Source: Odontocerum albicorne (taxonomy: Eukaryota > Arthropoda > Insecta > Trichoptera > Odontoceridae). From it: a DNA stretch of 64,000 nt. Location of the stretch: assembly GCA_949825065.1 (NCBI GenBank), contig OX463854.1:15881049-15945048 (forward strand), given 5' to 3'. This document shows, one piece after another, positions 13,051 to 24,775 of this stretch. Both the position numbers and the translations under genes were made by a program. Every line of letters starts with the position of its first letter. Positions within the stretch are counted from its first letter, which is position 1. Below the pieces are notes generated by a model, which was given only the letters and a program-made list of their open reading frames with translations, did no database searches and was not told the DNA's origin.

Positions 13051-14104
13051 GTGATGGGATATCTGTTGATACCGTTTGGTTCGAGTGTATATTATGCCCT
13101 CTTGAATTTATTTCCTATCACTACATGCCATTCGATATCCTCCATAACTCTTCCATCGCCTGAAAAATACTACATTAATAGCAGAATTCTTGCTTTAATC
13201 TTTCACCACTCACGCATATATCGCTTTTACTTTTCCTTTCACAATTTTCTATCACAATGGCTGGATTTCGCATCATGCATTCTCAAATAATTATTCAACA
13301 AAAATTTATAAATGGCTTAATGTTTTAGATTTTCTCTTATTTTGAAGTGTAATTTTAAGTTAACATTTAAAATATATCTTTGTCGTTACACACCTTATAA
13401 ATACTCCCTGTCTAGAGTTGTGCAAGGTTTGTAAAGATTATGTTTGCGCCCCAGCCCTCTTGTTGTGTCTTAGAGGCGAGTACCTTGTCGCGCCAGCTGA
13501 GCCTTGAGGAATGTTCATGGCCGTTATTTATATCCTCAGTCAAGTCTGCCGGCTAGACACCAAACTTGCTTTCCTTCTACCACCCACCCCGGCTCTGGCT
13601 GAACAAGTCAAAAATCGAATAAAATACTTTAAACACACCCCAGATATTTTTCCATGTGGTCGGTACACATGCGATATGATAGGCAATCCCTCGTGATCGA
13701 AAATAATTATCAGTCATTCTGTTGATGGAATAAGCCTGCGCGTATATTGGTTTATTGTGTGTAGAGGTTGCACGTCAACGAGCACACAGTCTTGATAGAT
13801 AAAATTCCAATTTCCGATCAAAGTACCTTGACGATTGATTCATTTAATCTGCTGCAGCCTTTCGTTGCGCAAACTTTTTCACAAAGTGCGACGAGTATCT
13901 TCCGTTTCTAAAAAAGCGCAGTAATTGTTCATGATAGACAGCATATAAGCGAGAGAAAACATCAATTCAGATTTTAAGCGGCCTGACAGTAAAACCAGTC
14001 CGGAAGTGGATCCGTCAAGAATTGTACTTGTGGCGCCCGCTTGCTTACCTTAAATACTAACGGCTACCGACGGTTTACATGTGATATATTTCTTTTTCTT
14101 CTTG
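13051..14104. other. Intron with a GC-richer part at 13440-14060
   Basis: No TE or coding signature was recognised. The 13740-14060 part is less AT-rich than its flanks and contains an ordinary mixture of words, so it is a candidate conserved non-coding element only by exclusion. Confidence 0.35.
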
Positions 14105-14185
14105 CAGTACACGACCTCCGTTACCTAGTTTGTAAGGCGCATTTTCCAACCCCGAGGTTGGGTGTTTGATTTTCATTGGAACTGG
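14105..14185 (+). mobile_element. tRNA-derived SINE head fragment
   Basis: The sequence gacctccgttacctagtttg is a diverged A box of the SINE family. A region corresponding to the B box follows (gtgtttgattttcattgg). The 3' tail is not seen. Confidence 0.6.
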
Positions 14186-15404
14186 ATACAACGAAAGTGT
14201 AATACAATAAACAACCGATTCTTTATCTGTTTTTTTCTGCATTTTTCCTGTAATATAGACTATCCATCCATCTGTTTAGGGTTCAACCTGGTGGTTGGCG
14301 CCCTCTGGGGAAAACATGAACAACTTTATGGGGAATCCGAGTCTTATCTATTTTATGAACATGATTCAACCAATAACGTCTTCTTTCTATCTTCCATGTC
14401 GTGATATGTATTTGGTTTCACACATTCTTCTTAGATATGCAATTCTTATTATATCTCTTAGTGCAGTGTAACTAGTTATGCATCGCAAGACCTCCATATG
14501 TGTATGACTAAACTTTGCAAAATTAAAAAAATAAAAACACAAAAAAAGATATTCAATAAACAAGGATTGCAGTACATTTTCGAGCTCTCTAAAAACGATA
14601 AGCTCATAGCAGTGTCATAAACTATGTTTTTGATTCGGTTGAATCGATTATCGTTTGAAATGTTACAAAACAAATGTACATGTTGATACTGTCGTATAAA
14701 AATAATTATGACTTTCGTTTAAAACCCTTAATTTCTCATTATTAAATTTTGTCATAAAATATTTGGCAAGAAGAATTCGTTGAAAATGAGTAGGATCTTT
14801 TCCTGCCTCTACTCTCTCAAATTTCACAGATTTCACAGATATTTCCAAAGGGTGACAAAAACCCTTGAGTGGTGTTCAAAGGCAACGACGTGTTAAGTGT
14901 TGCAATGAATTTGTAATGCTCTGAGATGGGAAAAAACGATTATTTAATCAATTGTTACAAATGGTTTTGTACAATGAACCACCGCCGAGAAGACACTCGA
15001 TGGAGTAGCGACATCCGGGATCAGCATGACCCAAAAAAATCAAGGTGACACAAACCCAAAAAAGATTATGTGCAATATTTTGTTGGAATTATTAGGCAAT
15101 TCTACTAATTGACTTCAAAGTGAGAAACACCACGGTTACTGGCGAGTATTATGCGTCATTAATGTACAAATTAAAGAATTTCATAAAAACAAAACGCCGA
15201 AGAAAACTTTAACGAGGCGTGAACGTATGTTACTGCAAAAGCTACAATTCAACATTGTGGTTTCCAAGAATTGAATAATTAACCTTATAGTTTTGACTAG
15301 AGATTATTGTTTTATTTTCAAAGCTGAAATCCGATTTGCGTAGAAAAAAAATTAAAAGTGATGAAGAAATGATCTACACGATGTTCCGTTCCGTGGTTGC
15401 AGTC
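14186..15404. other. AT-rich intron, nothing recognised
   Basis: Short open frames at 14162-14404, 14476-14673 and 14663-14848 have no domain features. A small GC-richer patch at 14970-15045 was not identified. Confidence 0.45.
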
Positions 15405-15862
15405 CTAAGACTGGTTTGCAGCAATTTGAACTCTTCTCCTCCATTCCCCCCTGTCCTGTGCGGCTCTTTTTAAGTCTGTGTATGTTGAGCAGCGCACGTC
15501 CACCAACAGGTCCTCCAGGTACTCTCGGCGTGGGCGTCCCCTAGAGTTTGTCCCCTCGGTCATGCCCTCCATTATGGCATGCAAGAGGCCCTCTTGTCGT
15601 ATTATATGACCGATCCATCTTGCACGCCTTTCGGACAGGATCCTGAGCAGGTGCCTTCCTCCTTCGATTCGTTGGAGAACCTCTTCATTTGTGATGCGGT
15701 CTCTCCAGGAAATTCCTAATAGTCTTCTATAGGACCACATCTCAAAAGCCTCTAGTCTTCGTCTATCTCTTTCGGATAGGCACCATGTCTCGCAGCCGTA
15801 CATCAAGATACTCCATACATAGGTCTTGATGAGGAGTATTCTCAGTTTAAGGTCTCGATGTT
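15405..15862 (-). mobile_element. LINE ORF2 C-terminal fragment, long intact frame
   Basis: The best-preserved LINE piece in the intron has 133 codons open, plus upstream in-frame coding to about 15862 (LKLRILLIKTYVWSILMYG). It reads MYGCETWCLSERDRRRLEAF, then ISWRDRITNEEVLQRI, RARWIGHIIRQEGLL, and SRGRPRREYLEDLL. It ends AAQDRGEWRRRVQIAANQS. This is the region after the reverse transcriptase fingers and palm. The RT catalytic YADD motif is not included. The intact frame suggests a younger insertion than its neighbours. Confidence 0.92.
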
Positions 15863-16289
15863 ACATCATTAAAAAAGACGCGATGTTACATCATTAAAAA
15901 AGTCTTTAGAATATTTTTAGTGGTATTAAAAAATTTATTCATCATTCTATTATAAAAAATGTATTGAACTACAGGTGACCATATTTAAAAAAATATTTCA
16001 TCACCTTTTTTATATCCTTGTGCCGTTTATATACCTAATGAAACAAGTATTGTGCAATAGCTGATTTATCCATTACTTGACTATGCAGACGTATATCATG
16101 TGGAGACTATGTCTATACAGACGTTTATAAAAAACAACTAGAAAACATCTGTCTAAGTCATTAACGTCAAAAATAAAATAAATCAGATCGTTTAATCCAA
16201 AAAATCATTATTTTAATATATGAATCCTCCGTAATGTATACGTATCGTCATTTATAATACTCGTATATAAAACATCCTTAACTTCTTCA
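15863..16289. other. AT-rich intron
   Basis: A short direct repeat of cgatgttacatcattaaaaa lies at 15857 and 15882, probably a duplication at the edge of the LINE. Nothing else is recognised. Confidence 0.5.
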
Positions 16290-16745
16290 TCGCAATGTTG
16301 AATGTCGTGGTCTTCTGACATGTTTCGGACTCGGCATACCACCTGATTCTATCCCTTCCGGTCCTGACCCATGTTGAATGCAACGTTTAAAGAGGATTCT
16401 GTTAAGTTCCTAATTTGATCCGTCCATCTCATAGGTCCATCACCTTCCTCTTGCTCACCTTTCGTCAACTATCTCCGTGATCACCAACTTCTCCAGACTA
16501 TCATCATACTTTCTAGCAACGTTTCCAAAGTATGCTAGGACTATTTTTCTTCAAGTAGTTGAAAGTCTTTCGGTAATCCCCAATTCTTGAATGATAGAGA
16601 CATTAGAGCGCTTTGCGGTCCATGGGATACAGAGTATCCTTAACTAACCCACCGCTTTTTTATATATCTCCGGAAACATTCAGCGCTTCTCCCATCTCCG
16701 ACTTCAGACCTATGTTACCAGCTTCTAGCTACCATTAGACTCGCA
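16290..16745 (-). mobile_element. LINE ORF2 C-terminal fragment (decayed)
   Basis: Reverse translation gives LRILCIPWTAKRSNVSIIQE, then LGITERLS, FGNVARKYDDSLEKLVI and RWTDQIRNLTESS, with several frame changes. This is the same class of motif as the + strand fragment at 1243. Confidence 0.82.
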
Positions 16746-17195
16746 CCTGTTTTCGCTTTCTTTAAATATATTATATATATTTTAACCCTTTATTCCATAA
16801 ATTTACAAATACAGTTATCTTCAATTTTTTTTTACATATTTATGCTATTTGTGGCTTGAAAATTAAGTGAATTTTTTAAAGTTTTGTAAATGTCTTTTTT
16901 ATTTTCTATTTTTGTGGTACAAATTTGTATCGTTTAGGGTTATAAAAAGGATAAATAAAACACTCCTCGACATTTGTTTTATTTAAAAAGCCAATGCCGT
17001 TACAACATCTTCACAAAGTGATGTAAGTTTTCGTACTCATATCATGATATTAATTTTATCTTTTTTTTTTTCATTGAGACAAAGAAACACATTACAGAGA
17101 TTACAGTGTTGTACACTGATCAATATAAAACATAAATAAATAATGAAATTAGAACCATAAGTAATTATAATTTATATTAAAAAAATCAACTTACA
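16746..17195. other. AT-rich intron
   Basis: Nothing recognised beyond A/T-rich runs. Confidence 0.5.
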
Positions 17196-17430
17196 CGACA
17201 TAATTCTATAAATTAAACAGGAATAAACCAAGTCTCCTAATTTTTAGACTCACGACATGATTCTAAAAATTAAACAGGAATAAACTAGCACTCCTCACCA
17301 ACCTTCTTATTTTACTACTATACCTCTAGTATAGTAGTAAAATATAGTAAGAAGGTTGGTGAGGAGTGACTAAATATGTATTAGGTGAGGAGTGGCTAAA
17401 TATGTATGGTGAGGAGTGACTAAATGTGTA
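17196..17430. repeat. Foldback element with truncated repeats
   Basis: Two direct copies of an acgacat-attct-aaattaaacagg block (about 17197 and 17252) precede a large inverted repeat. The left arm 17289-17322 (cactcctcaccaaccttctt onward) pairs with the right arm 17330-17368, interrupted only by a 5-base insertion (atagt). After the right arm, ggtgaggagtg followed by -ctaaat recurs twice more (at about 17384 and 17408). The loop is only about 7 nt. Confidence 0.88.
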
Positions 17431-18929
17431 AACAAGATTAAACTGTCAACCAGGTAGAAATTTATATCGTTTATCAGTAGTTTCTTGGTGAAAACCAAAT
17501 TTGTACTATCAATAAGCAAAAAGTTAAATTCCATTATGTCATTTCCTCAATTGTCCATTCATTTTTCTAATCACCTTCCCAGCAACTGATGTGGCAATTA
17601 AGTGGTCAAATGTAATAAAAGATTAAATTTAACTAATAAAATTTTATCTCGCCACATCATAAGTTTATCGGACATGAATTATTTATTAATTATTCAAACT
17701 GCAAAAATTAGAAATAAAAAATGGAAACACTTTCTATTACTTTTTTTGTGTTCGAAGTCATTTTTTTCGTTTTCATAGAAAATATTCTTTTGACGACGAC
17801 ACACACAAATTTACTATACTATTTTTTTAAACGAGCTTAAATTATATGATGGTTAAATCATTTAAAAAAAAAATAAACTCATTTGCAGTGCAGTGGGGGC
17901 ATTTCCTTTACCTTTTACAGCAAGAAAAAAAGTGTTTTCTTCCCTTATAATGTTTTAAAATTCGAAATACGAAGCAGCTTTCCTGCGGCGGAAACTGTCG
18001 CTGAAATTTAAATTTACAGCCTGAAATCTTCCCCCATCCTCTCACTCCTTCCAATATTCATTGCCTCTCTTTCTTTATCCTCTTTGAAAAGATTTAATTC
18101 TTAAACGTTTTGATTATGAGAACCATTTTTTTTGTTTTATTCTTTATCTGATGTTTTCTGATAGTTAAGTATATTTTCAACAACGCTGATTATTATTTTT
18201 TTAATTATATTTAATGATTTGTGTTTGTAAAAAATATAAGAACTAACGCAAGATAATATGCACTATCAAATGCCTGCGATAAAGAGATATCGTGTAATTT
18301 GGCCTAGATATTCTGCAGTGGGAGAAGCAAGCCAAAATCTGAAACATGTAGAGAAGTGTTGTTTGAAAAGAGCTGCTTGTTCATGATCAGACTTGACTGC
18401 ATAGGAAGCGACTACAAAGTAAGTAGATCTACGAGGTTCTGCAGGAGTCTATCCGTATATGTAGCGGGTTTTGGAGGAGATGCTGGGGTTTAGGGTTCAA
18501 CCTTACAGCCATAGTCGAAGATGTGTTGGAGTTTTTTTGCGTTAGTCCATCGTTCCTCGTAGACGGAAGGAGACCATCATCTTCATTGGCGTGCATTCAA
18601 ATCCTACCAGTCAAATACCATGACTACGTTTAATATTAGTGTCTAGGTTTCTTAGACATGTCATTGCATTGTCGGTAGTAAAAGTGGGTATTTTGCAAGC
18701 CTCTTGGAAATCGATTTCTATAGGATATTAAAGCAATCGTTTCCATTCCGCTGGAACGGGTGGGATGACGCATATACGTCACTTGCACGAATTTTTAGTT
18801 ATTAGATTGAATGAGGCATCCATTATGCTAATTAGAATATTACTTATGATATTTTCTGTTATCCTAACATACATTTATATAATATGCAAGTCTTCTAATA
18901 ATTACTAAAAGATATTTTCATCATTATCA
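17431..18929. other. Intron; GC-richer patches at 17900-18070 and 18250-18620
   Basis: No coding or TE signature was identified. The patch at 17960-18030 (around gaagcagctttcctgcggcg) and the one at 18250-18620 are unlike the AT-rich surroundings and remain unassigned. Confidence 0.4.
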
Positions 18930-19215
18930 TAATCAACTCGTTTGACTCCAGTGTCAGATATAAACCTCCCGTCTCCTCCACTCGATCCTATCATAGGTGC
19001 ATTGCTTTCAGTTGCTCCCAGCTACTTTTCTGATGTCATCCAACCATCTTGCTAGGAGTTTTCTCACACGTATTCTCCCTGTCTTGGGTGGACTCGAGCA
19101 CTTTCTGGGTTCACTTATCAGCGGTACATCTGGTAATATACCCTACCTAATTCCAACTCTGGGTGACAATCCTATCGATGATATCTTCGATTTTGGTCTG
19201 CTACCTTGTCGATTA
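18930..19215 (-). mobile_element. LINE ORF2 C-terminal fragment
   Basis: Reverse translation gives PPKTGRIRVRKLLARWLDDI, then RKVAGSN, then YDRIEWRRREVYI. This is the usual LINE ending (RWxDDIxKVAG ... DRxxWRRxxE). Confidence 0.75.
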
Positions 19216-19370
19216 ATTCATGTTCCGGCTCCGTTATGACATATTCAGCATTATTTTCTAAATAGACTTCTTTGTCACCCAGAACTTATTAAAAAAAACG
19301 CCCATTCGATCCATGTGCCCTTCCAATACTGACATACAGACTTAAGACTGCAAAGTTCACCAAGTATAAG

Positions 19371-19466
19371 ATCGTATACTTGCATAATGCATAAGATTTT
19401 ATACTTACGTAATGCATTAGCTCTTATACTTGCATAATGGATAAGATCTTATACTTACGTACATAC
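19371..19466. repeat. 26-bp tandem repeat, about 4 copies
   Basis: Four copies built on tatacttgcataatgcataa, with alternating tgcat and acgta variants. Confidence 0.8.
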
Positions 19467-19494
19467 CATCACACTGTTTCCCTGCTTGAGTAGA

Positions 19495-19930
19495 CCAAGA
19501 GAACAGAGCGTTAGGCTTTCATATCTAGACACATATATCGTATCTTCCACATCAATACACCTTCTCGTACAACTCGTAAGATTTATTTTACTTCTTGCTT
19601 TTCCTTTTTTTTTTTTAATATTCACTTAATACAACGATACTTTCCTTGGTTTTCCTCTACCACGCCGTCCACTCACATTTACAAAATATATTTATTTTGT
19701 TAATTTTTCTTTATTAATTCGTTCCTCGTGACCAAATCATCTCAGAGTGCTCTTCTTCATATTACTCAACAGATCAGCCTTAATTTCACATTCATCCCTA
19801 ATCACTTCATTCCGTATTGCCATACTTGGTCACTCCATATTTTATTCTCAGTGTACGCATTTCTACTGCATTTAGTCGGCTCTTTTCAGTTTTTTTTTTT
19901 ACTTTTACGTTTCACTCCCATACTTGATAT
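19495..19930 (-). mobile_element. LINE ORF2 fragment, same family as 11580
   Basis: Near 19740-19850 the reverse translation recovers a RNEVIRDECEIKADLL-like stretch. Near 19550-19600 it gives SCTRRCIDVED, matching the RRACM-type C-terminal motif. It is heavily decayed and split by AT-rich sequence. Confidence 0.7.
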
Positions 19931-20449
19931 ATTACGCACTTTTTTATTAACATGACTAGAAATTTCGCAACATTCATTATTAGATCATTCGATTTGCATC
20001 TCTTGTACAATTTATTTATCAAACTATATATTTCATTCTCATTCTCTGCTAACAATGTCTGTAAAAGTGGTTGATTCCTGATTGTAAAGTTATCAAAGAC
20101 CTATTACAGATTTTTTTTTATCTAATACTGAAAATAATTAAAAGTTTTGGAGTCGGTTTTATATTTTGTTCAAATTAAAATCAAGCCGTTTTCTTTTGAG
20201 CCAATTCAAGGAATCCGCATTATTAATTCGTACACGTGTAACTGCTGAGTGAGATTTTTGTGAACGATTGACATTCATACTGCAAGAAATATGACAGTCT
20301 ATTGAATTTTAAACTTCTTGATTTCTAAACTAATGCATAAAAATAAATATCGCAAAGTTTCGTTTGTGATTCTATGTTATCTGACAGGTCACAATCTCTT
20401 TTGTTTTACACTCTCCTTGCATAATTACAACTTGTAGAGGGTGTTTGTT

Positions 20450-20630
20450 ACTTTGTAGCAATATGTTCCAACTAAAAAAATACGTTAAAGGGCCGTTAAA
20501 TGAAAGCTAGGCTGGAACAATTTTTTTTAAATATCTCGAGTCGTAAGGGAATCGAACTCATAATTCCTAAGCTGGAAAATAGGCGCATTACCAACTGGGT
20601 CACGAAGTTTGTCTGGATTTGGTCACGAAG
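20450..20630 (-). mobile_element. tRNA-derived SINE
   Basis: On the - strand a head with gacccagttggtaatgcgcc (A box) is followed by gagttcgattccctta (B box), an A-rich linker and a diverged tail at 20450-20500. Its 5' edge at 20600-20672 is locally duplicated. Confidence 0.8.
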
Positions 20631-20672
20631 TTGTTTGTCTGGATAAGGTCACAACTTGGTCACGAAGTTGTG
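20594..20672. repeat. Short duplication of the SINE head
   Basis: The word ggtcacgaagtt occurs three times (about 20598, 20622 and 20658), linked by gtttgtctggat. The last copy forms a hairpin with 8-bp arms, cacaactt-ggtcacg-aagttgtg. Confidence 0.8.
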
Positions 20673-20954
20673 CTTTGAAGATCACAGCCTTGCATTTTAA
20701 CCAATCCCAGTAAGAAACTTTGTGCCTTAAGAAAGACCAATTATCATTTATAAGACTTTTGAGCTATACGTAACACGAAATAGATTTTTTTCTTTTATTC
20801 TTGAGTAGCCACAAAATATTATTTTTAACACTTGTGCCATAAGGATCAAAATCATTTAGAATGTTTTCCACGAGAAGGACCATAACACACTTGTATAATT
20901 TTGACACTTTTCTTGTTTAATGACCACTAAATTTTTATATTACACTTTCCGTGT

Positions 20955-21130
20955 ATACAGTACAACCTGGCGGGCTTATGATATTGCCATGTTCCAACCA
21001 ACCAGAAATATGTTAAAGAGGCCTTAAGTGAAAAACTTACTGGAATCCTTTTTTAACTAATTTGGGTTCCAGGGAGAATTAAACCCGCAACCTCCAGGCT
21101 AGGAGATATGCGTTCTTACACTTTAATGCA
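20955..21130 (-). mobile_element. tRNA-derived SINE, full structure
   Basis: As read on +, the tail is acaacctggcgggcttatga followed by ccaaccaaccagaaatatg, then the A-rich linker, then the reverse B box gagaattaaacccgcaacct and a head ending near 21130. It lies about 330 bp from the previous copy in the same orientation. Confidence 0.82.
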
Positions 21131-22559
21131 CTGAAATTCTCGGAGTAGAATTTAATATTTTTGTACCTGAGAAAGAACAAAATATTTTTGACAAATTTGT
21201 GTCTAAAAGATCCAAAGTGTTATTATGAGATTTAATTAAATAATTACTCAATTAATTAAATAAAGGCAAAAGGGTGCAAAAAATTCAGACAGTGTATCGG
21301 AGCGTTGTTGCTATTGCGGCAGAAGTTTAAGTGTTTGGGCTTGCAGGAGAGATGACTTGTAGCAAAGGTTTGTGTGAATTCTGTGGTTTGTTTTTGGTAA
21401 TTATGTTCGGAACATTGTGGGTCTTTTTAATCTGTCTGGAATGATGAAGTCGTATACGGGGTTTAACTCGCGTGATATATACATGTAATTGTGTCTCACT
21501 GTTGAGAGTTTGCAACTGGGTACTGTGTAATGAACAATCGATAAATAGTGTTATATGTTCTCAGTAAGATACAGGCAAAACCCTGGTTTACTAGGGACTC
21601 GGCAAATGTAAGGCAACAAACCCAGATCCGTATAGAGTATGAGTCAACATCAAATTATCTGTTGTTTTTTTTTCATAAATTATGTATTAACAACATTTCG
21701 GGTCATGTATAAATACATTAATAAATTAATTAATACGGAGAGACTTGATTCATCAGTTGAATCACACGTTTAGGTAATTTAGAAAATATTCAAGACATTT
21801 CTTAGACGAAATTCAATCATAAAACCCCCTTTTACTGAATTCATCTTAGTTTTTTGAATAATATAAATAAATGTGTTTTTGTCAATTTAGTCGTTTTTAA
21901 ATATATACGTCCATTTGAAATACATTTCTCTGGCCACTTGTTATAGATATTTTAAACGAAAAACTTAAAATAATTAAGAAATGGTGTTTTCTTTTTACTT
22001 CATTTTGAGATTAAGTAAATTTTTATGCATCCTTAGTTGGGTAACCCTATTATCTACTAAAAAACCCTGGCAGCATACTCATCCCGTTTAACACTTTAGC
22101 GGCGCAACAGCCGCTGCCTTTTGCAGCACAGTGTTGTTAAATCGAAATATCGGGACACAAACAAAATAAAGTGTACATAGTTTTAAATTGTGGTATCGGC
22201 TGACATATTTCGATATTAGTTGACCTGATTACTAAAATAAAAGTTTTTTTTTATTTAATGATTTAAATAGTTTTTACGTTGGATCAATATTCAGCACTGC
22301 AATCCTAGATGTATACTTAAAGGACGTATCAACTTCTGTCCTCACCCCTTTAATTCATCTTCATTTTGATCTGTTCACTCTTCTATGTTACTTATTTAGA
22401 GGCTTAAACTTGTGTTCAATTTCTAAGGGAGAGTTAAATCATATTGAACCGTTTAATTTCGTGTTAATCCTTCTGTTTCGAAACTGAGAAGAAATATGGA
22501 TATATATTGATGTAACATAGACAACCTTTTTTTATTTATTTAGTAGATAAGTCCACAGA
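21131..22559. other. AT-rich intron, nothing recognised
   Basis: The open frame at 21327-21515 on the - strand has no recognisable domain. The small GC-richer stretch near 22090-22135 was not identified. Confidence 0.45.
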
Positions 22560-23461
22560 CTGGCACACCACGTCCTGAACGGTATTGCAAGATCGTCATG
22601 TGATTTATCTTGAGATTGAGGCATGTTTGGGCATTAGTTCCACTCGCATATATTCAATATTGCTTGAATATTTGTCCGTCAAAAATATTTGTTCGCGTTG
22701 GATACCGCATAATTTGACAAACGCTCAAAAAAAGGAGGCTCGTGTCGATTGGTCCAAAGAAATGTTGAAAAAAATCGATCGCGGTGCTTCAACAGACATC
22801 TATAAGATCGTGACAGGTAACGAATCATGGATCTATGCATATGAGTCAGAAACAAAACAGCAGTCGACTGTATGGGTCTTTCAAGACGAGCCAAATCCAA
22901 CAAAAGTTGTTCGCGCACGAAGCACTTCGAAGCAAATGGTGGCTTATTTCTTCGATATAAATGGTCATGTCGCAACAGTGGTTCTAGTGGAACGTCGTAC
23001 GGTCAATTCTGAATGATACACCACCATTTGTTTGCCAGAAGTGTTAGGAGAAATGAGAAAAACCAAGCGCCGAAGACGGATCATTCTCCACCACGACAAT
23101 GCGAGCTCTCACACATCGGTTCAAACAAGTGACTTTTTGAGCGCTCAAAACATCGAATTGATGGGTCATCCGCCGTACAGCCCTGATTTGGCACCCAATG
23201 ACTTATTTTTATTCCCGAACATCAAAAATAAATTGCGAGGTCAATGTTTTTCGACGCCTGAAGAAGCAGTTGATGCGTTCAAAACACATGTTTTGAAGTT
23301 ACCTCATTCGGAGTGGAAAAACTGCTTCGAAAATTGGTTCAAACGCATGCAAAAGTGTATTGATCTTCATAGACAGTATTTTGAAAAACAATTAAGCCAT
23401 TTTCGATGATAAATATTTGTTTTTACTTGTCTGTCTCAAAACTTAAGTAGCAACCCTCGTA
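22560..23461 (+). mobile_element. mariner (DD34D) transposon, 5'-truncated
   Basis: A nearly full catalytic domain of a mariner transposase is followed by a likely 3' terminal inverted repeat ending in aagtagcaaccctcgta at 23461. The 5' inverted repeat and the first helix-turn-helix are missing or unrecognisable. Transposase details are given in the pseudogene entry. Confidence 0.9.
22585..23409 (+). pseudogene. mariner transposase, inactivated
   Basis: The frame opens with a helix-turn-helix 2 region (RHVIYLEIEACLGISSTRIY), then the WIPHNLT motif. The catalytic core follows: TGNESWIYAYESETKQQSTV, then HHDNASSHT and YSPDLAPND. The second and third catalytic aspartates (codons at 23095 and 23200) are 34 residues apart, which is diagnostic of mariner. 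The first catalytic position, normally Asp in G-D-E-S-W, is Asn here (aac at 22819-22821). A TGA at 23014-23016 replaces the Trp codon expected in NSEWYTT. Apart from this, the frame continues to the usual C-terminus (FEKQL). It cannot encode an active enzyme. Confidence 0.93.
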
Positions 23462-23799
23462 TAAGCGTAATACATTTTCAAAATGAATTGAAAATACCAA
23501 AGTGGTTTATTTAAATAATAGTTTTTTTTATTTCTTTAAAAATTACATCATATTTACACTTTTTTTAGATTTTATTAATTATTTTACAGTTTTTCTATAA
23601 AGAATTTTACAACAAAGAACACATCATTTATAACTTGACAACGCTGTTCATTGATCAATGTCATTCTTTTGCGTTGAAACACCTCTCGGAAATTGACAAA
23701 ATTTATGCCTTTTGAGAGAATTTTAGCATTTCTCCATACCAATATTGCAATCAACCAAGACAAACTATAAACTTATCTGAAAACAAGTTAATATTCTCT
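23462..23799. other. AT-rich intron
   Basis: Nothing recognised. Confidence 0.5.
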
Positions 23800-24180
23800 T
23801 TGATACTTTATGTTGAAAAATTCATCCGGAAAGTCTTGTCTCAGTAGACTCCACCTTTGCAACACTGTGCGCCGAGCAAAGGCTGTTATCCCGGCAACAA
23901 TATTTCACGAGACGCCTCCGTCTCTTCTCTCTTCCCCCTTCACCCATCCCTGTAGTCCTGCCATCATTTTGTTTTTAATTTGTGCCGCAGTCTCTCAGTA
24001 TGCAAATGGCGTGTTTGCCGGTTATTATTATCCGTACGGAATCGTGGTCCATTTTTCACCCGCGTGGCTGCGTCGCACCCTTCGTGCCGGCCCACAACCC
24101 TTTCCTAAGTACTATCCAACGGAAGTCCATTTTCTTCAAACAAAAGTACAAACATTTCACAAGCGATAGATTTTTGTGAA
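23800..24180 (+). other. GC-richer island with a 119-codon frame, unidentified
   Basis: This is clearly richer in GC than its flanks. It has an octamer-like atgcaaat at 23999-24006, and two overlapping + frames are open (119 and 65 codons). The longer peptide has a hydrophobic stretch (IILFLICAAVSQYANG) but resembles no family I know. An old exon, a conserved regulatory element or an exapted TE are all possible, and I do not call it a gene. Confidence 0.35.
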
Positions 24181-24379
24181 TGTTTCAGGTTTTTCTAATA
24201 TATCGCAGTATATTACAATAGAATACTTCTCAGTTGTATGGTCAACACACGATGATATGCACATGCGAAGTACGGAAAAAATCCTAAACAAATTTTAAAG
24301 ATGCATTCATGGGTATTAAAAAAGGCATTGAAATACAAGATAGTGATTTTAAACCTATTCGCAAATCACTAAAACTGAG

Positions 24380-24775
24380 AGTCGAATAATGTTTGATGCG
24401 ATATTTATATGGATTACATAGATCACTCTTATTTTTTAAGTTGTCCTTAACTGTATTTTCAGTGAGGCTCTGGAACCAGTTACAAACCAATGATTGACTC
24501 GCTCCATCTTTGGCATACTTTAAGAAGTGGCTGGAAAAACTCTTAATTTCAATTCAGTAACATAATGTGTTTTTTTTCTGTTTTTTCTTTCCTCTCCACC
24601 ATTCCTTCTTTTACTTTTGATTGATGATGTCTCACTTTTTCTTTGTATTTTATTCATGAGTTCATAATCATTTGAATATTTTTTGCGACCATGTAACTTC
24701 CTTATTCACTTTTGTCTAGTTGGTTGGTAGAGATGGCCACCTGGCAATAAGCTCCTCCCTCCTCAGGTTATTTTA
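24380..24775 (+). mobile_element. LINE 3' end (ORF2 C-terminus plus 3' UTR)
   Basis: Near 24445-24550 the translation reads FSVRLWNQLQTND, then SLAYFKKWLEKLL. This is the ending of CR1/Jockey-type ORF2 proteins (RLWNxLP ... FKKxL). About 170 bp of T-rich 3' UTR follows and ends in ggttggtagagatggccacc and tggcaataagctcc. That terminal sequence is the tail found on the tRNA-derived SINEs in the window, which makes this the candidate partner LINE. Confidence 0.82.
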
